In this document: one piece after another, positions 32,698 to 45,500 of the stretch
How positions within the stretch are numbered: the stretch's first letter is position 1
Layout of the letters: each line of letters begins with the position of its first letter
Source: Leishmania martiniquensis
Lineage: Eukaryota > Euglenozoa > Kinetoplastea > Trypanosomatida > Trypanosomatidae
NCBI RefSeq assembly: GCF_017916325.1
Contig: NC_090168.1
Span: forward strand, 1,259,143-1,323,142
Direction of reading: 5' to 3'
Length of the DNA stretch: 64,000 nucleotides
The notes under the pieces: model-generated
Seen by the model: only the letters and a program-made list of their open reading frames with translations
Told to the model about the DNA's origin: nothing
The model's database searches: none
Made by a program: the position numbers and the translations under genes

Positions 32698-33423
32698 ATG
32701 CCTCTGACGGCGGCTGGCATGCGGACGCTGATGCGTCAGATGCAGGAGGTGCAAGAGCACCCTGTGGATGGTGTGCAGGTGCGCCCTTCAGATTCGATGA
32801 ACGAGTACCACGTCGACATCGACGGCCCTGAGGGAACGCCGTTCGCGGCCGGCCGCTTCCACGTTGTACTCGTGTTCGATGAGCAATACCCAGAGGTGCC
32901 GCCAAAGGGTTTCTTCCGCACCAAGATCTTCCACCCTAACATATCGGAGCGTGGAGACATCTGCGTGAACGCGCTCAAACGCGACTGGAACCCTACACTC
33001 GGGCTGCGCCACATCCTTGCCGTCATCTGCTGCCTTCTGATCGAGCCGAACCCGGAGAGCGCGTTGAACGAGGAGGCTGGCCGGCTAATTCTCGAGGAGT
33101 ACGCGGCATACGAGCGGAAAGCTGCCATGTACACCGCCATCAACGCCGCGCGTCCGACGGGGGTTCCGCGGATCTCTCTCCCAGAGACCGTGGCGGCGAA
33201 ACCGTCCAGCTCGACGACAGTGGACGCCACGACGTCTGTAGATGCGGACAGTGGCGCCACCACCGTGACTACTGCTGCCTCAGCATCGCCCGCGACGAGT
33301 GACAGCGCGCTGTCGGCTGCCACGCGCAAGCTGACCCCCTCGGAGACAAACTGTCACCGAGGGTCGGCTGCTGCGGCTGAGAAGGCGGATAAGTCCAAGA
33401 AGAAGGCGCTGCGGCGCATCTGA
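32698..33423 (+). CDS. UBE2S: Ubiquitin-conjugating enzyme E2, UBE2S-type
   Basis: 241 residues from the first ATG. Residues about 1-150 form a complete UBC fold: HPN at 79-81, active-site Cys89 in GDICVNALKRDW, then NPESALNEEAGR, a segment closely resembling human UBE2S. UBE2S is the E2 that extends Lys11-linked ubiquitin chains on substrates of the anaphase-promoting complex. Residues about 155-220 are a Ser/Thr/Ala-rich linker, and the protein ends in a Lys-rich stretch finishing KKKALRRI. Human UBE2S also has a Lys-rich tail ending in an LRRL motif that docks on the APC/C, so tail and catalytic domain agree. It is slightly longer than the human enzyme (222 residues). The E2 family is certain and the UBE2S subtype very likely. 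Confidence 0.92.
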   Translation: MPLTAAGMRTLMRQMQEVQEHPVDGVQVRPSDSMNEYHVDIDGPEGTPFAAGRFHVVLVFDEQYPEVPPKGFFRTKIFHPNISERGDICVNALKRDWNPTLGLRHILAVICCLLIEPNPESALNEEAGRLILEEYAAYERKAAMYTAINAARPTGVPRISLPETVAAKPSSSTTVDATTSVDADSGATTVTTAASASPATSDSALSAATRKLTPSETNCHRGSAAAAEKADKSKKKALRRI

Positions 33424-35235
33424 GTCGAAGGCAGCACGGTCGAATCCCGGGGTACGTGCCAGTGTGAAGGCTGGTGATGATGTGGAGTAGCGATGCACGT
33501 GCAAAGGCTTTTAACTGTGGATGCTGAACTATATCATGGCGCGAGCAATGGAAGAGCGAACGGGGACACCTCTCGATGAACCTTGCGTCGTGCTTGTGTC
33601 TGTGCGGGAGTGCCTGCGTTTCTCTTTTTTTGATCTTGTGTAGTGGAGAGCTTTACTCCTCCCTCCATTCCGCCTCTCTGCGTGCGCATCGGTGTGGCGG
33701 GAGGGGGGTGGGGCTGTGGTCGACGTCGGCCTCTTCCTCTTTGTTTTGCCTGTGCCTGTCGGCGCTTGCGTATGTTCTTGTGTGTGTGAAGGAACTGGAG
33801 AGGAAGAGAGGGCGCGCGGCAAGCACTAGCTTGCACGCATGAAAGAAGCGTTTCCAGAGAGGAAGCAGAAGGCCTTGACCTCTGGCTGACAACGCTTCGT
33901 TTTTTGTTTTCAGACTCCCTCATGCACTTCTGTCAGGGATGAGTACAATGTGATGGCAGGCCTCCCTTTAGTGCGGGTTGTGTGTGTGGAGAAAGAGTCT
34001 TGCAAGCGAGGCCCGTCTCGCTTCTGTTGAAACGTTAGAGCTCTTTGTTTTCTTATCCCTCTTTTTTTCTTCTATATTTCTCTCCCTCATTCTTTCTGTT
34101 TTTTTTTTGTGTGTGTCTGTGTTTGCTTCTCTGTCAATGCTCATTGACACTTCTTTCGCCTCCCCCTTTTTCTCCCGATATTGCCGAGTGCACCGTTGTC
34201 TGTCTGGATCGTAGAGGACACAAGTCAGCGTCTTCGCCCTCCCCCCTTTCCGCTCCCCCTCACTTTCTCGTCTCTTCTGTCCCCATGTGGTGGGATATGC
34301 ACCGATCAAGACAAAAAAAAGACAACCAGTACGGAAAGCAAACAGGGATACGTGCGCCAGGTGGACGAGAGAAACTTTGCTTCATCGCTGTCTTCCTCCC
34401 CCTCCTCCCCCCTGTTACGGAGTGCAACGCACACGATGGCGAAATACCCTGAACTCCCTGAGCCGCCCCTCCTTGAGGTGAGGCAGTGCAGCGCGTGGTC
34501 ATGCGTTAGGTAAGGTGACGCACGCCTGCTGAAGAAACTGCAGCAGCCACTGGTTGCACGAACATGTGACGATGGACTCAGCATCGTCCCTTTCATCTTC
34601 CCTCCCCTTCATTCTTCAAGAATGTTTTGTTCCCCCCCTCTCCGTCTCTGCCTGCGCGAACGCCTCTCTCCCCTCTCGGTCCCCCACACTCCTCCACCTC
34701 CCTTCAGTGGTGCGGATATGTCATCGCCACTATTCGCCGTCCCCATCCCTTTTTTTTGGCTGAGTTTTTCGCCAGAACACATATACCCGGTCACGCGTAC
34801 GTACACACATACAACCATAAACCCAAGCACAGAGAGAGAGACGAGTGTGCTCAGCTTCTCCGTGTGTACATCGACAACGCCCTTCCCACCGTAAGTCAAA
34901 CAACGGCTCTTGGTAGTGTTTTTTTGGTCGAGAAGGGAGACTGACGCCCTCTCTTTTTTCCATGGGTACTGTGGATCTTGCACATCTCACCGATACCAAA
35001 ACGAGCACCGAAGTGTACGTGTGGACACCTCGGCCATCTCACCTCCCCCTCTGCCTCTCAACGAAACGCCTCTGCGCTTCTCATTCAGCTCTTCCCCTCC
35101 CATCCCCCTGTGTCTCCCTCCCTTTCCTGCTCCCTTCGCTCCTCGACGCGGGCGGTGGACGCTTTAGCCTTGTGTCTGTGCGTGCTTCTGTCTCCCTTTC
35201 GTTCTCGGCGACATTTTTCTCGTTACCCCCTGTAG

Positions 35236-35440
35236 AAAAAAAACCCCTCATCCCCGGGGAGGGCAAGAGCCCGGCGATTCGGGGGGCGGGGGGCCATAGA
35301 GATTCACCACTCCTAGCACCTTAGCCAGGGACTTGCGATCAGTGAGCCGCCGTGTACGCGTCTGTGCGGCGGCCCTTCCAGCACTCGGCGGCGAGGCGCT
35401 TCACGGAGGGCGATTCATAGACGGCCAGAGTCGCCGCTAG
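35236..35440. other. GC-rich, potentially structured island
   Basis: About 200 bp unlike the surrounding Y-rich sequence. It contains CCCCGGGG, a GGGC/GCCC hairpin with an AAGA loop near 35261, a run of 13 bases of which 12 are G at 35281-35293, and a 7-bp stem GCCGCCG/CGGCGGC with its left arm at 35346-35352. It could be a noncoding RNA or a structured UTR. No known RNA family is recognised. Confidence 0.35.
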
Positions 35441-36470
35441 TCTGTGTGTCTTGCGTTCTTGTCATCTTTGTCTTGACAACCTCCGCACTCTTTTTTTTTA
35501 TTGTGGGCGTGCGCCACTCTTCTGACGACGTGGTTTTCCGCCGCCGCATTTGCTGCCTGCCTCTCACCTCTCTCTCTGTTTCAGTGTTTCTTCTCAGTTT
35601 TACGTTGGAGACGATTGCGTTAACGCGTTGCCGGTTTCACCGGGAGCCTTTCTTGTGTGCCTGTGTCTTTTGTGCGCACCTCTTTCCCTCCTCCTCCTCC
35701 TCCCCTCTCTTTTTCTTCCGCTCATTAGTCGTGTTTTGCAAGCACCGTGTCGCCCTCTCGTCCCGTCTCTGCGCGTGTGTTCATGCGATTGGTGCGTTGA
35801 GGGGAGAGGCAGGGCTCTGTCTGTGTCTGTGGGTACGCGTGGAAAGATTTCTCAGATTTGTCGTGCCTCCCATTCTGTGTTGGCGGCAGCTGCGCTGCTT
35901 CTTCCGTTTTTGTCGACCCTGCTGTCTCTCGTAAAGTGTGGGAACATCTGTGACGCTTAAGCCCCGCCGTGCGCCTCCCTCCTATCCCTTTCCGCCGCTG
36001 CTCTCTCCGCGCCCGCCACTCTTCGCTCGCCTCGGTTGGCTTCTTTGATTCCCATCTCGTCCGTGGCCACTCCTCTCGGGCCATCCCCATCTTTTCACCT
36101 CCTCTCCCGCCCCCCTCCCCTCACAATAACCCACGAATTTGTTGGCTCACAGGCGGGGCGACAGCGTCGCGGCCATCCACCGCTTCCATCACCACCGCCA
36201 CGCAAAGCCTACACAGCACCGAAAAAAAAATCGCTGATAAAGGATATCCGTAGTCGTACTCGAGAACCGAAGCGCGTCTGTGTGCACACAACGCGGCCAC
36301 GCGCTTGCATACGCATACGCGCAGAAAGAAACAGAAAGATCATCTGCACCATTGGATGGGCGCACAAAGTGGATGGGTGTCCGACGCACGCGCACACGCA
36401 CACACAAAGTGAGAGCGAAAGCAAAACAAAAACGAGGCGTGCGCGAGGTCTATCGGGGTTGTTGTGTTAT

Positions 36471-36490
36471 CTTTGTTACCCCCTTCACAG
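36471..36490 (+). promoter_or_regulatory. Candidate trans-splice acceptor for the BEACH gene
   Basis: The tract CTTTGTTACCCCCTTCAC is followed by AG at 36489-36490, 37 nt before the ATG. An alternative AG lies at 36151-36152 after a longer C/T tract. Confidence 0.4.
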
Positions 36491-36526
36491 CTCATCTCCT
36501 TTCATTACGTACGTTTGCTGCCAGCC

Positions 36527-39500
36527 ATGCCCTCCCTCTCAGAACGTGACCTCGTTCGCGTGGAGAAGTTATTCAACATCACTCGCGGCCTGCTCGAGTA
36601 CGGCAAACAGCACCATCACCATGATCAATTCTCAGCCACAATGGCACCCGCCTCCGCTGCCTCGGACTCCACAATAAGATATCCATCCACCGTGCTTCGG
36701 GAGCACCAAGATCGGGAAGGTGCCACTGGCAGTAGCAGCAGCATATCGGAGCGGCGACTTTGGACAGAGCTCGCGTTTCTAATGAGTCGTGTCGTCGCCG
36801 TGCAGAAGCTGTCTCTCATGTCCTACGTCACGACTGATCCAGGTATGATGATCACTGAGCTGGCGCGCATGCTGCTGAACTTCCTTCAGGAAAGCTGCAG
36901 CGTCGCTGCAGGGAGCGGAAAGGAGTCCAGGATACGCCATGTCGCCTTGCTTGCGCAGGATCGCCTGTTCTTCCTGCTCCGCGTCTTCTGTTCACTGAAG
37001 AACTGCGCTGTTATGCTAAGCGAGACGAGCGGCTTTGACAATGTCAGTGCAGCCCGAGAGGTGTTCGACGCGATTTGCGGCCACGTCATCTCTGGCCAGC
37101 ATTTATCCTGGATGTCGCAGATCTATGTCTGGTTCTGTGACGAGGCAGCAAGGCTGGCCCGCAGTGAAGACGCGATGCCCAGCGTCTATGTCTACGCCAC
37201 CTACGACACATTGTGTTCCGTTATGGGCTGCTGCAGTGATCATGTCGAGTGTGCCAAGACTTTTCTTTACTCGGAGCCAGTGGCGTGTGTCACGTACATG
37301 TTCTACGGGCTCAAGTTGCGCATCTCAGCAGGCGATCCGCTGCGCCCATACGAGGACGAGAGCCCTGTCATGAAGAGCCGCGAGGTCACCGTCGGCGAAG
37401 CAGCTGGACAAGAGACAAGTACGACGAATCCGGACACCCATGAAAGCAACAGCGGCACTCCTCCTGAAGCCACCGCTTGTGATGCGATGCGGGCTGGACC
37501 CATCCCACAGCGGCCTCCAGGCGCAAGCTACCTCAAGACGCGCCACTTCACGACGTTGATTGCGTCATCCACACAGCCCTCGCGGCAGGCAGCGAAAGTG
37601 AGCCCGAGCACATCTGCCAAGAGTGCCACCTTCGCCTCGCTGGTGGGGCCCGACAGCGCTCATGCCAGTGGTAGCAACACGAGCACCTCGTGGGCATTCA
37701 ACCAGCCGGAGCTCTCGCGTTCTCAGCTCAAGGCCCTTCTTCTGGGCGGGCGGGAAAACGCCTTCGACTCGCTTCTCTTTGTGGCCCTTGACATCGTCAT
37801 CGCGGTGATGCGCTCGACCAGAGATTACGGGCACTGGATGGTGCTCTCCACGGTCAGCAATGTGCTGCTTCTCAGCAAGAAGAGCATCGAGATCGGCGAC
37901 ACGGCGGCAGAGGCGTCGGCGTCGGGAAGGCTCTGCACGACCGCTTCAGCGGTGTCGCCGCCGCTATCGCGGGTCGTGGCCATGTACGAGAACATAATGG
38001 TACTGTTTCAGTTCTTGTTCGCATTGATGGCGGAGGTCGGAAAGGAGAGGCCGGCGCGACCGCTGTTTGAGCGCAGCTCCTCTGCGCCTGGGACGCTGAA
38101 TCTTAACGGAATGGAAAGGGGGCAGAAAAGGGGCGAGGGGAAGGGGGTGCCGCTACCGCCGGGATCATCCTCTCTGGGCCGCGAACTGTCGCCGCTGGTG
38201 CAGCTCCGCGCAGAAGGCTTCTCGAGCACAACTGTATGTGAGGCGAATCCGCATCCAGCCACGCCGAAACTAGAGAGCAGCTGCAAGGTTGCTTCGATGG
38301 ATAACACGCAGCTTCGGGAGTACTTGTCACAGCAGGTAGTACACATCGTTCTCCAGATCGACCTGCATGCCGTGTTGATGGCAACGGCGCGCCTATTGGA
38401 GTGCGATCAGACGCTCTTTCGTGTACTGCACTCGTTCTGCGTGCTTGAGGCGCAGTCCGCCGAGCAAGCGAAGCCTGCGAAGAGACGCGGTGGCCACAGT
38501 ACTTTAGGGGGTCATCGCAAGCGCGATGCGAGCGCGTCGAAAGCGACCCACACGGCATTGCTCAACCAAAGCCACAGTGCCAGCATAATGGGGTGTGCGC
38601 CAGAAAACCCGCTTGGATCTATGAGTGGCATGTGCGAGAGTGGTGTCGGCAGCCTGCCGATGCTCGACGCAGCCTCCAGATTCTTCTTTACATCAAACTT
38701 GGGAGACTTACGCTTCATGGCAAGCGATGCCAGATGCAGCGACGGCCTTGATGGAGGCCTGTGCGAAAACGCAGGCAGCTGCAGCACCTCTCGCATGGGC
38801 GGGGGAACTGGGAGCGGTCGCGGAAGCGGGTTGGGCGACCCCAGCCCCATAGCCCCGCTCGGCACGGTGCCGATGCAGGGCAGCGTCTCTCCTAACCCGC
38901 TGGAACCTGGCCAGCGACTCCTGCACCCTCAGCAGCATCATCGCCGTCGGCAAAGCGGTGATGGCGGTCGAAAAAAGAAGGTAATGAAAAGCGGCGCTGG
39001 CGACGGTGGCGGAGGCGAGAGCTTCGCAAAATCCTTCTTCAAGTCCTTCTTTGGAAACCTCAGCTCAGGAATCGGCGCGGTCACCGTCACCCGCAGCCTT
39101 GGAAATGTGGGCAGCGACGGCGACGCGGAGCGGGAATCGTGGGGTGGCTCATCTGTCACTGTCTTTTCGTGCTCCGAGAGCGGCGAAGACGGCAGCAGTG
39201 GCAGCATTGACAGCGGCGCCAGCGATGACGACGATATTCTCAGCGGAGTAATAGGGGGGCTGGACGGCGGCGCCGCCGGCTCACTACTGTCGCCGCCCAG
39301 CTTTGGTGCGAGTGGTAGCGGCTGCCGTCGTGCCCTGAAGGCCGGCGCCCACCACCGCCATCAACGGCAGAAGTCCAGGGTGAAGGCTGCATGCTCACCG
39401 TGGCGTGACGTTCCCTCCTACACGGCGCTTGCCAGAGAAGTTGTCCGCATTTTGAACCTCGTGCAGGCAGACGCGGCACTGAGTATCGACGTGCGCCTCG

Positions 39501-42500
39501 GGGCGGGACTGCTTCTACCGAGCATTGTATTGCGCGACTCTCAAGTATTCCGCCTGTATGAGGGGCGCCTTCTCATTCGCAACTACCTGAGTCTTCTTCG
39601 GCAAGAGCTGAGGCACCACATCAAGCCACGTGAGGTGTCGACGGACACGGCGGCGAATCGAGCAGAAGCGTTGCACACAGCCCGTGGCGCCGCGCAGGAA
39701 CATCAGCGGAGCATGTCGGACAATGCCGCTGCGAGGGTGTCGCCGCCACCGCCGCAGTGGCCGCTCCACAGCAGCATGGTTGAGTGCAGCACTAGTCTGC
39801 CGAACGCCCGTGCACACCTAACGCAGAAGGAGCTGATCGCCTTTGCTGCAAAGGTTATCGAGACGTTGGAGTATTCCTTCAAAGTGCTTGGCGTGATACC
39901 GCTGGCGAGCGACGTTGCTTCGCTATCGGAGCTGCCACCCTACTTCTTCTGCACCGATGGCGTTGCGCCGCTCGGCGTCGCCCTCGAAAGCCTTTTCACT
40001 CGCGTCGTTGCTTTGTGGCTCATCGGGCTCGTGAGCGCGCAATGTGATGAAGATATCGACCGTCGCGCTATGGAGGTGCTGCTGCAAATCATGAGCAGCG
40101 CCGTGGTGCGGGGGTCGCTGCCGAAGGACAGCAGTACCGCACTGATGGTCACCCCTTTCGGTAACGCCACTGCGGTGCAAATCGGCCCAGCCATCGGCTT
40201 AGGGGTGCCGGACAGTACCGCTGCAGCCTTCTCGCCGCCACTTTCGACACCAATGACCACCGACACCTTAAGCTCTACGTTTTTGACCGAAACGGAGCTG
40301 GGAATGCTGCCAAATGCAGCAAGGCCAATGCTGCACGCCGGACTCCTGCCGCCAAGCAGCTGTGCTGGCCTCAACGCCGCCGATAACGATGCCGAGACAG
40401 GCCTGCACCGCAGTCATCTCCATGGCTCTATCTTCCGCACGACGGAGCTTTCGGGTCTCAGAACTGCACCAGACGTCGACACTAGGGTCGTGGAGTGTGC
40501 CAACACCGTCGAGGCCCTCAGCTCGGTGTTTCGTGTACTGCTGAGCCGCTCGCAAGACCCGCTCTCCCCTGCCGAACTGACCGTGGTGCTCTCCCTTTTC
40601 ACAAGCCACGACAGCAACCTCTCGCGACTGGGCCGCGAGTGCATGACACGCTCCCTGGCAACTCCCTCCGTGTACCCGTTTTACAGCGACGTCATTCTTG
40701 ACAGCAACACCCTCCTACTCGCCCAGATGCTTTCGTGGCTTTCGGCCTACCTGACCTCGGCGGTGTTGACGCCGGTGACGCGGCGGATGCGGCGGCTGTG
40801 GATGCAGCGGTTCGGCTGCGTGGACGCGGTCATACGCGTCCTCGTGCGCGTGCTCGACTCCCCTCGATCGACGCCGAACTTCATGCGGATCATCCCTCAG
40901 ATCTTCCAGTTCCTCTCCGCCTTCGAGTCTGGCGACCGCAAGTCGCCGCAGCTGTCAAGCACAAATTTCATTGCGAGCGTCACGGAGCGGCTGGCAAAGC
41001 TGGAGGGCATAGAGTTTTTCATTATCGTCACTCAGGCGGTCCTGGATGCCTCCATGGGTGCCCGCGGAAACGTCGATGGCCGCCGCCCCAATGTCAGCGG
41101 TCCTCAAGCACAGTATGCAGATATGCAGGTGATTGGCAGCTTCCGCGTTGCCCTCAACCATTGCGCGGCCGAGAAGCCCGTCTTCCTGGAGCTGCTCCCG
41201 TCTCTGCTGACCTTCGCCAAAGTCCACAGCGAGCAGCTCTTTGCCGACCTTGTCAAGGTCCTCTTTCGCGTTCTCGAGTGCACGAGCATCGTGCGCTCAG
41301 AGCGGCTTGTCGACTTTGCTCTTGAGCATGGGCTATCACAACTGCTGCCCTTCCTGGAGCTTCCGGCACGCTATATAGAAGAGCGGCTTCCCTTCACCGG
41401 CACCGCCGCGGAACTGTATAGCTTCTGGCAGCCCATCTTGCTTCGCGCGCCGCGGCGCAGCAGGCTTCGCTTTATGTCGCACGGTGGTGTGCAGGTTAGC
41501 ATTGGGCTGTGGCCGAGCACCGGATTCAGCATTTCGGCATGGTTCCAGTTTGATCGTCTGTACATCACCATTCCGCTGTTCGAGTTTCACGGGATCCTCA
41601 GCGATGGTGACGGTATCTCTGCCGCGCTGCGCGGCTCAAGCATGACTGCCTCCATCATCATCTTTGGCGGGGACAGCGCGCAGCTCACCATCAACAACGA
41701 GCAACGCATGACGATCAACGAGAACGAGGCGCTTCGGAACTTCGGCCCGCAGAAGTGGGTGCATGTCTGCGCCGTCCTGCGCGCGACGCATATCCTCGAT
41801 CTCTACATCAGTGGCTTCAAGGTGGGCACGACGGCGTTCCCGTACCTTGCCGCAGGTGCAGAGGTGCGTGTGAACGTTGGCTACACGGATGCCGTGCTGC
41901 ATAACACCGCGCCGTTGAGAGCTGACGCATCGCCTCTTTTTTCCATCGGCGATATTGAGCTTTGGGCGCAATCGCTGAGCAGATCGCAAGTAGAGGCGGA
42001 GTTTGCGAGCGGTGGCAACAGCCAGCTCACGACAAAGCTTAGCGGACAACAGGGCGCTTCTCCTGCGAAGATTCGGGAGGAGGGCGTCCCTCAAGAGCTT
42101 ACTCTGTTGTGCCACACAGGCAGCTCTTCGGTACCAAACTCCTTTGGCACCTCGCCGAACTACAGCGTGGGCGGGCTCGCAGCGCTCATAAGCCTCAAAT
42201 CGCAGTCTGCAGGCTCCAGCGGCGTGACAGGGCTCTCATTTCCAACGGCGAGCCACGTATCCATGGGTGCGGGCAGCGATTTCAAGGACGACACGGGGCC
42301 CCGATCTGGTGAGGCTTGGTCGGCCTCTGCCGCTCGCATGGCCCGCTTCCTGCCGTTGGAGAACGAAGATGACATGCTGCAGAATGTGCTCGCCTGTCCC
42401 ACCGGCATCCCGGTATTTGCAAAGCTTGTCGGTCGGTATGCGGCCCCGCCGAAGACGTGGGTGGACTACCCGCTACTATGGGCGGCTCGAGGCGGGATCG

Positions 42501-45500
42501 GGCGCATGCTGGACTGGATGCATCTGGTCACATCCTCGGAGCAGCTAGAGGGCCTTCTGCGGCTTATTTTGGAGTGCGTGCAGCATACCACGCTTGCCGT
42601 CACGCTCGACCCGCGCACGTACTTGCTCTTCACCTACATGCTGACGAATCACGTCGCCCGCTACATGACGAATACCGCGTGTGACCAGCTTGTGGAGCTC
42701 GCCTCCTCGCAGGTCGACATGTTCGAAGTAGAGCAGCGAGTTATCATCGACCGGCTCGCTTTTGAGCATGTCCTCAGCGACCTCCGCTTCTACGCCGCGA
42801 TGCGGCTAGAGACCGCACTCTATCTCCTACAGCGCGTCCGCCGCCTCTTTCACACGTCGAAGTGCCGCTATGCGAAGCACAACGCGCGCTTTGTGTCGCC
42901 GTACCGCTTTGTCGACCGGCTGCTGCACAGCCTCATCGGGGTGGCCGCGCGAACACCGGTGCAACTGTATCGCGCCGTGGTCAAGGTTGTCCAGCAAGTT
43001 GTTTTGGCATGTGATATGGAGGATGGCCTCGTGCATATATTCACCTCCTTGGTCGCCTTGTTGACGCCGGAGGAGAAGGTGACGAGCAGCCGGCGCAACG
43101 CGCAGGTTAGTGTTTTGCTGCCAGTCATGGGGTCTGTGACGCGCGACACTGTCATGCCACTTCGCACGGCAAACGAATTGACGAGGGTGATGCTGTCGAG
43201 CTTGGTGGAGTGCTTTTCGCAGAGCCCCTGTATGTCGACGTTGTCGCGCACGGTGGACCTGCCGTGGTACGCCATGTGCGCATCGCGTTTTGCCGACCCG
43301 GCAACGGTGGTGTACGCGACGCGCATCTTCTTCGAGGCCGCTCAACACAATCCGGTGCTCCACGAGGAAGTCGTACAGCACCAGTCAGCCATCGTTGAGG
43401 TGCTGGCGGCTCACGCGGCGCACGAGGACCTGATTCTGCTGCTGCTGGCGCTCACAATGGGTGCTGCTCGCCACATCGACATTCTCTCTCACAAGCACTC
43501 TCTTTGGCAACAACTCGACAGTCTGTTGCGCACCTTTAGCCCTGAGCCGAACGCGCTCGTCGCACCGATTTTTGTGCGGCTTTTCGTTCTTCACCTTGAC
43601 CGCGTGGCGCGGTTGCCATGTCAACGTCTTGTGAAGGTGCAGGCGATGGTGGAGGACGAGCGGCGGCTCTCGTACCGGGTGAGGCGCTACTTCAGTCTTG
43701 CACGTGTGTGTAGTCGGCTCATGATCATCATCAGGGTACGCCGATACCGCGCCCTTCTCATTAGGCACCAGCCTCCCACTTCTAGCTCTTCTGCCGCAGG
43801 GACGCCCATCCTTAGCCTCGCCCACGACCCGCCGGCGCGCACCGGTGGCTTAGAGTACAGCAGCAGCAGCAACAGCAGCCAGAACGTGAGCTTCGCGTAC
43901 AGGGGCGGAGCGGGAGTAATGGGCGGCCCCACCACACACGGACGCATGAATGCGTTTGCTGCCTCCGGTAGTAGCCACAGTTGCGAACCGCCCGGTCTCT
44001 TGCGGACCAGTCCTCTTGGCGCCGATTTCACAACCGGCGCGCGCGGCGGTGAGGATGATGGGGTGCTGACTGGAGTAGAGCACTCGGTGCCCCATCTACA
44101 GTCGCCACGTGACCCTCGTGGCGTCGTTCGCTGCAACATGAGTAGCTGTGGCGAGGCTCAGCAGTGGAAGCCACCGGTGCTGCTGCCAGATATGTGTGCA
44201 ACACAGCCGCCTCCTCTCTCTACCACGCCCGCGCCGCATGCGCGTACCGCCACCGCACCGTCACCGATGAACGCAGCAGTGGGATATGACGCGGGCAATT
44301 CTCCTAAGAGGGCGTGCAAAGTTGCGGGCTCAAGCGTCGTGCCTCCAGCGAGCTCTTGCCCAAGGGAGCGTCAAGCACCTCCAGCGACGCGCGGCGCCGA
44401 TGACACCGGCGGCGGCGACAGCGCGGCGGCCTCCGTCACCGCGTTCGCCCTCATAGTCGACGATCGTTCGCAGGACAGCTTCGGACTCTTCGCGCGGTGG
44501 TCCAAGTACCGGCGCGCCTTTGCCGTGCTGCGTATCTCCGTGCGGCTTTGGCTGTCGCTGCAGGCCCGGCGGTGCCGATGGACGCTCATGCATCGCTCAC
44601 ATTTGTACGAGGAGGACTTCAAATGTCGCCGCGCAGGCACACTGTTCTGTATACGCATGCTGCACCATTTCGCATCCATGCCGAGCTACTTTTACCTCTT
44701 CGTTAATTCGCCGATTCAGACGGCGGCGCTAAGCTCGCTGGTGTCGTGCATCTCACGCGACGGACTGCTGGAGGAGCTTGACATGTGGGATAAGCTGATC
44801 CGCTCAATGGTGATTGTGCCAGCGCGAGAGCCAGCGGTGATGACAGCGGCGGATACGGATGCTTCAGCTAGGACGACAAGGGCCTCAGAGAAGGCTCAGC
44901 AAGAGGGGGAAGACATGCGTGCGCTCCTCAGTGCTAGCCTACTACAAGAAGAGGGCACCGGGTATGTGGAAGACAGGGAAGGGAGTGGAAAAGGGGCAGG
45001 GGCTCTACCAGAGGAGGAAGCGGGCATGTGCTCAGCTGGTGCTATGCGGTGCAGGTCGAGCTCTGTCCCCGGCATGGCAACTGCGACGCAGCCGATGCCG
45101 CCTCACAGCTCGTGCAGCAATTGCAGCGCGGACACGAGCAGTGTCGGTCGAGGCAGCGCGCACGAAGACGAGGAGGAGGGGGCACCTGGGCTGCCGCTGC
45201 CAGCCGTGTCCGCGAAGGCGATACAGCGTCTGACCCGCTCTTGCTCGATGACTTCCCGCAGTGCTGGTTCGTCGCCTACGCAGCTTGACAAGATAGCGGC
45301 GTTGCATTCGTCTCTTCCCAGCTTCTTCTCCCACAGGGAAGAGCTGGAGGGCGCAGACGTGGAGAGCGCGGGCTCGGAGCAACGGTGTCGCGGCGCCATC
45401 GAGGACGGAGACGCCAGCAGCGTCACGAGCGACTGCTTCGACGCCGCTGCTCATCTGTCTGCCCAGTCGACGCGTACTCCGCTGCAGCGCCTGCGGTCAT

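Larger units (their letters stand above)
33424..36526. other. Spacer between the E2 gene and the BEACH gene
   Basis: About 3.1 kb with no credible gene. It is mainly C/T-rich on the + strand, with A-runs near 34311 and 35236, a GC-rich structured island at about 35236-35440, and Y-rich tracts again before the BEACH gene. Confidence 0.6.

Noticed and set aside
33430..33460. GGTCGAATCCCGG, resembling a tRNA T-arm
   Set aside because: T-loop lacks one base, there is no acceptor or anticodon arm, and the upstream sequence is the end of the E2 gene.
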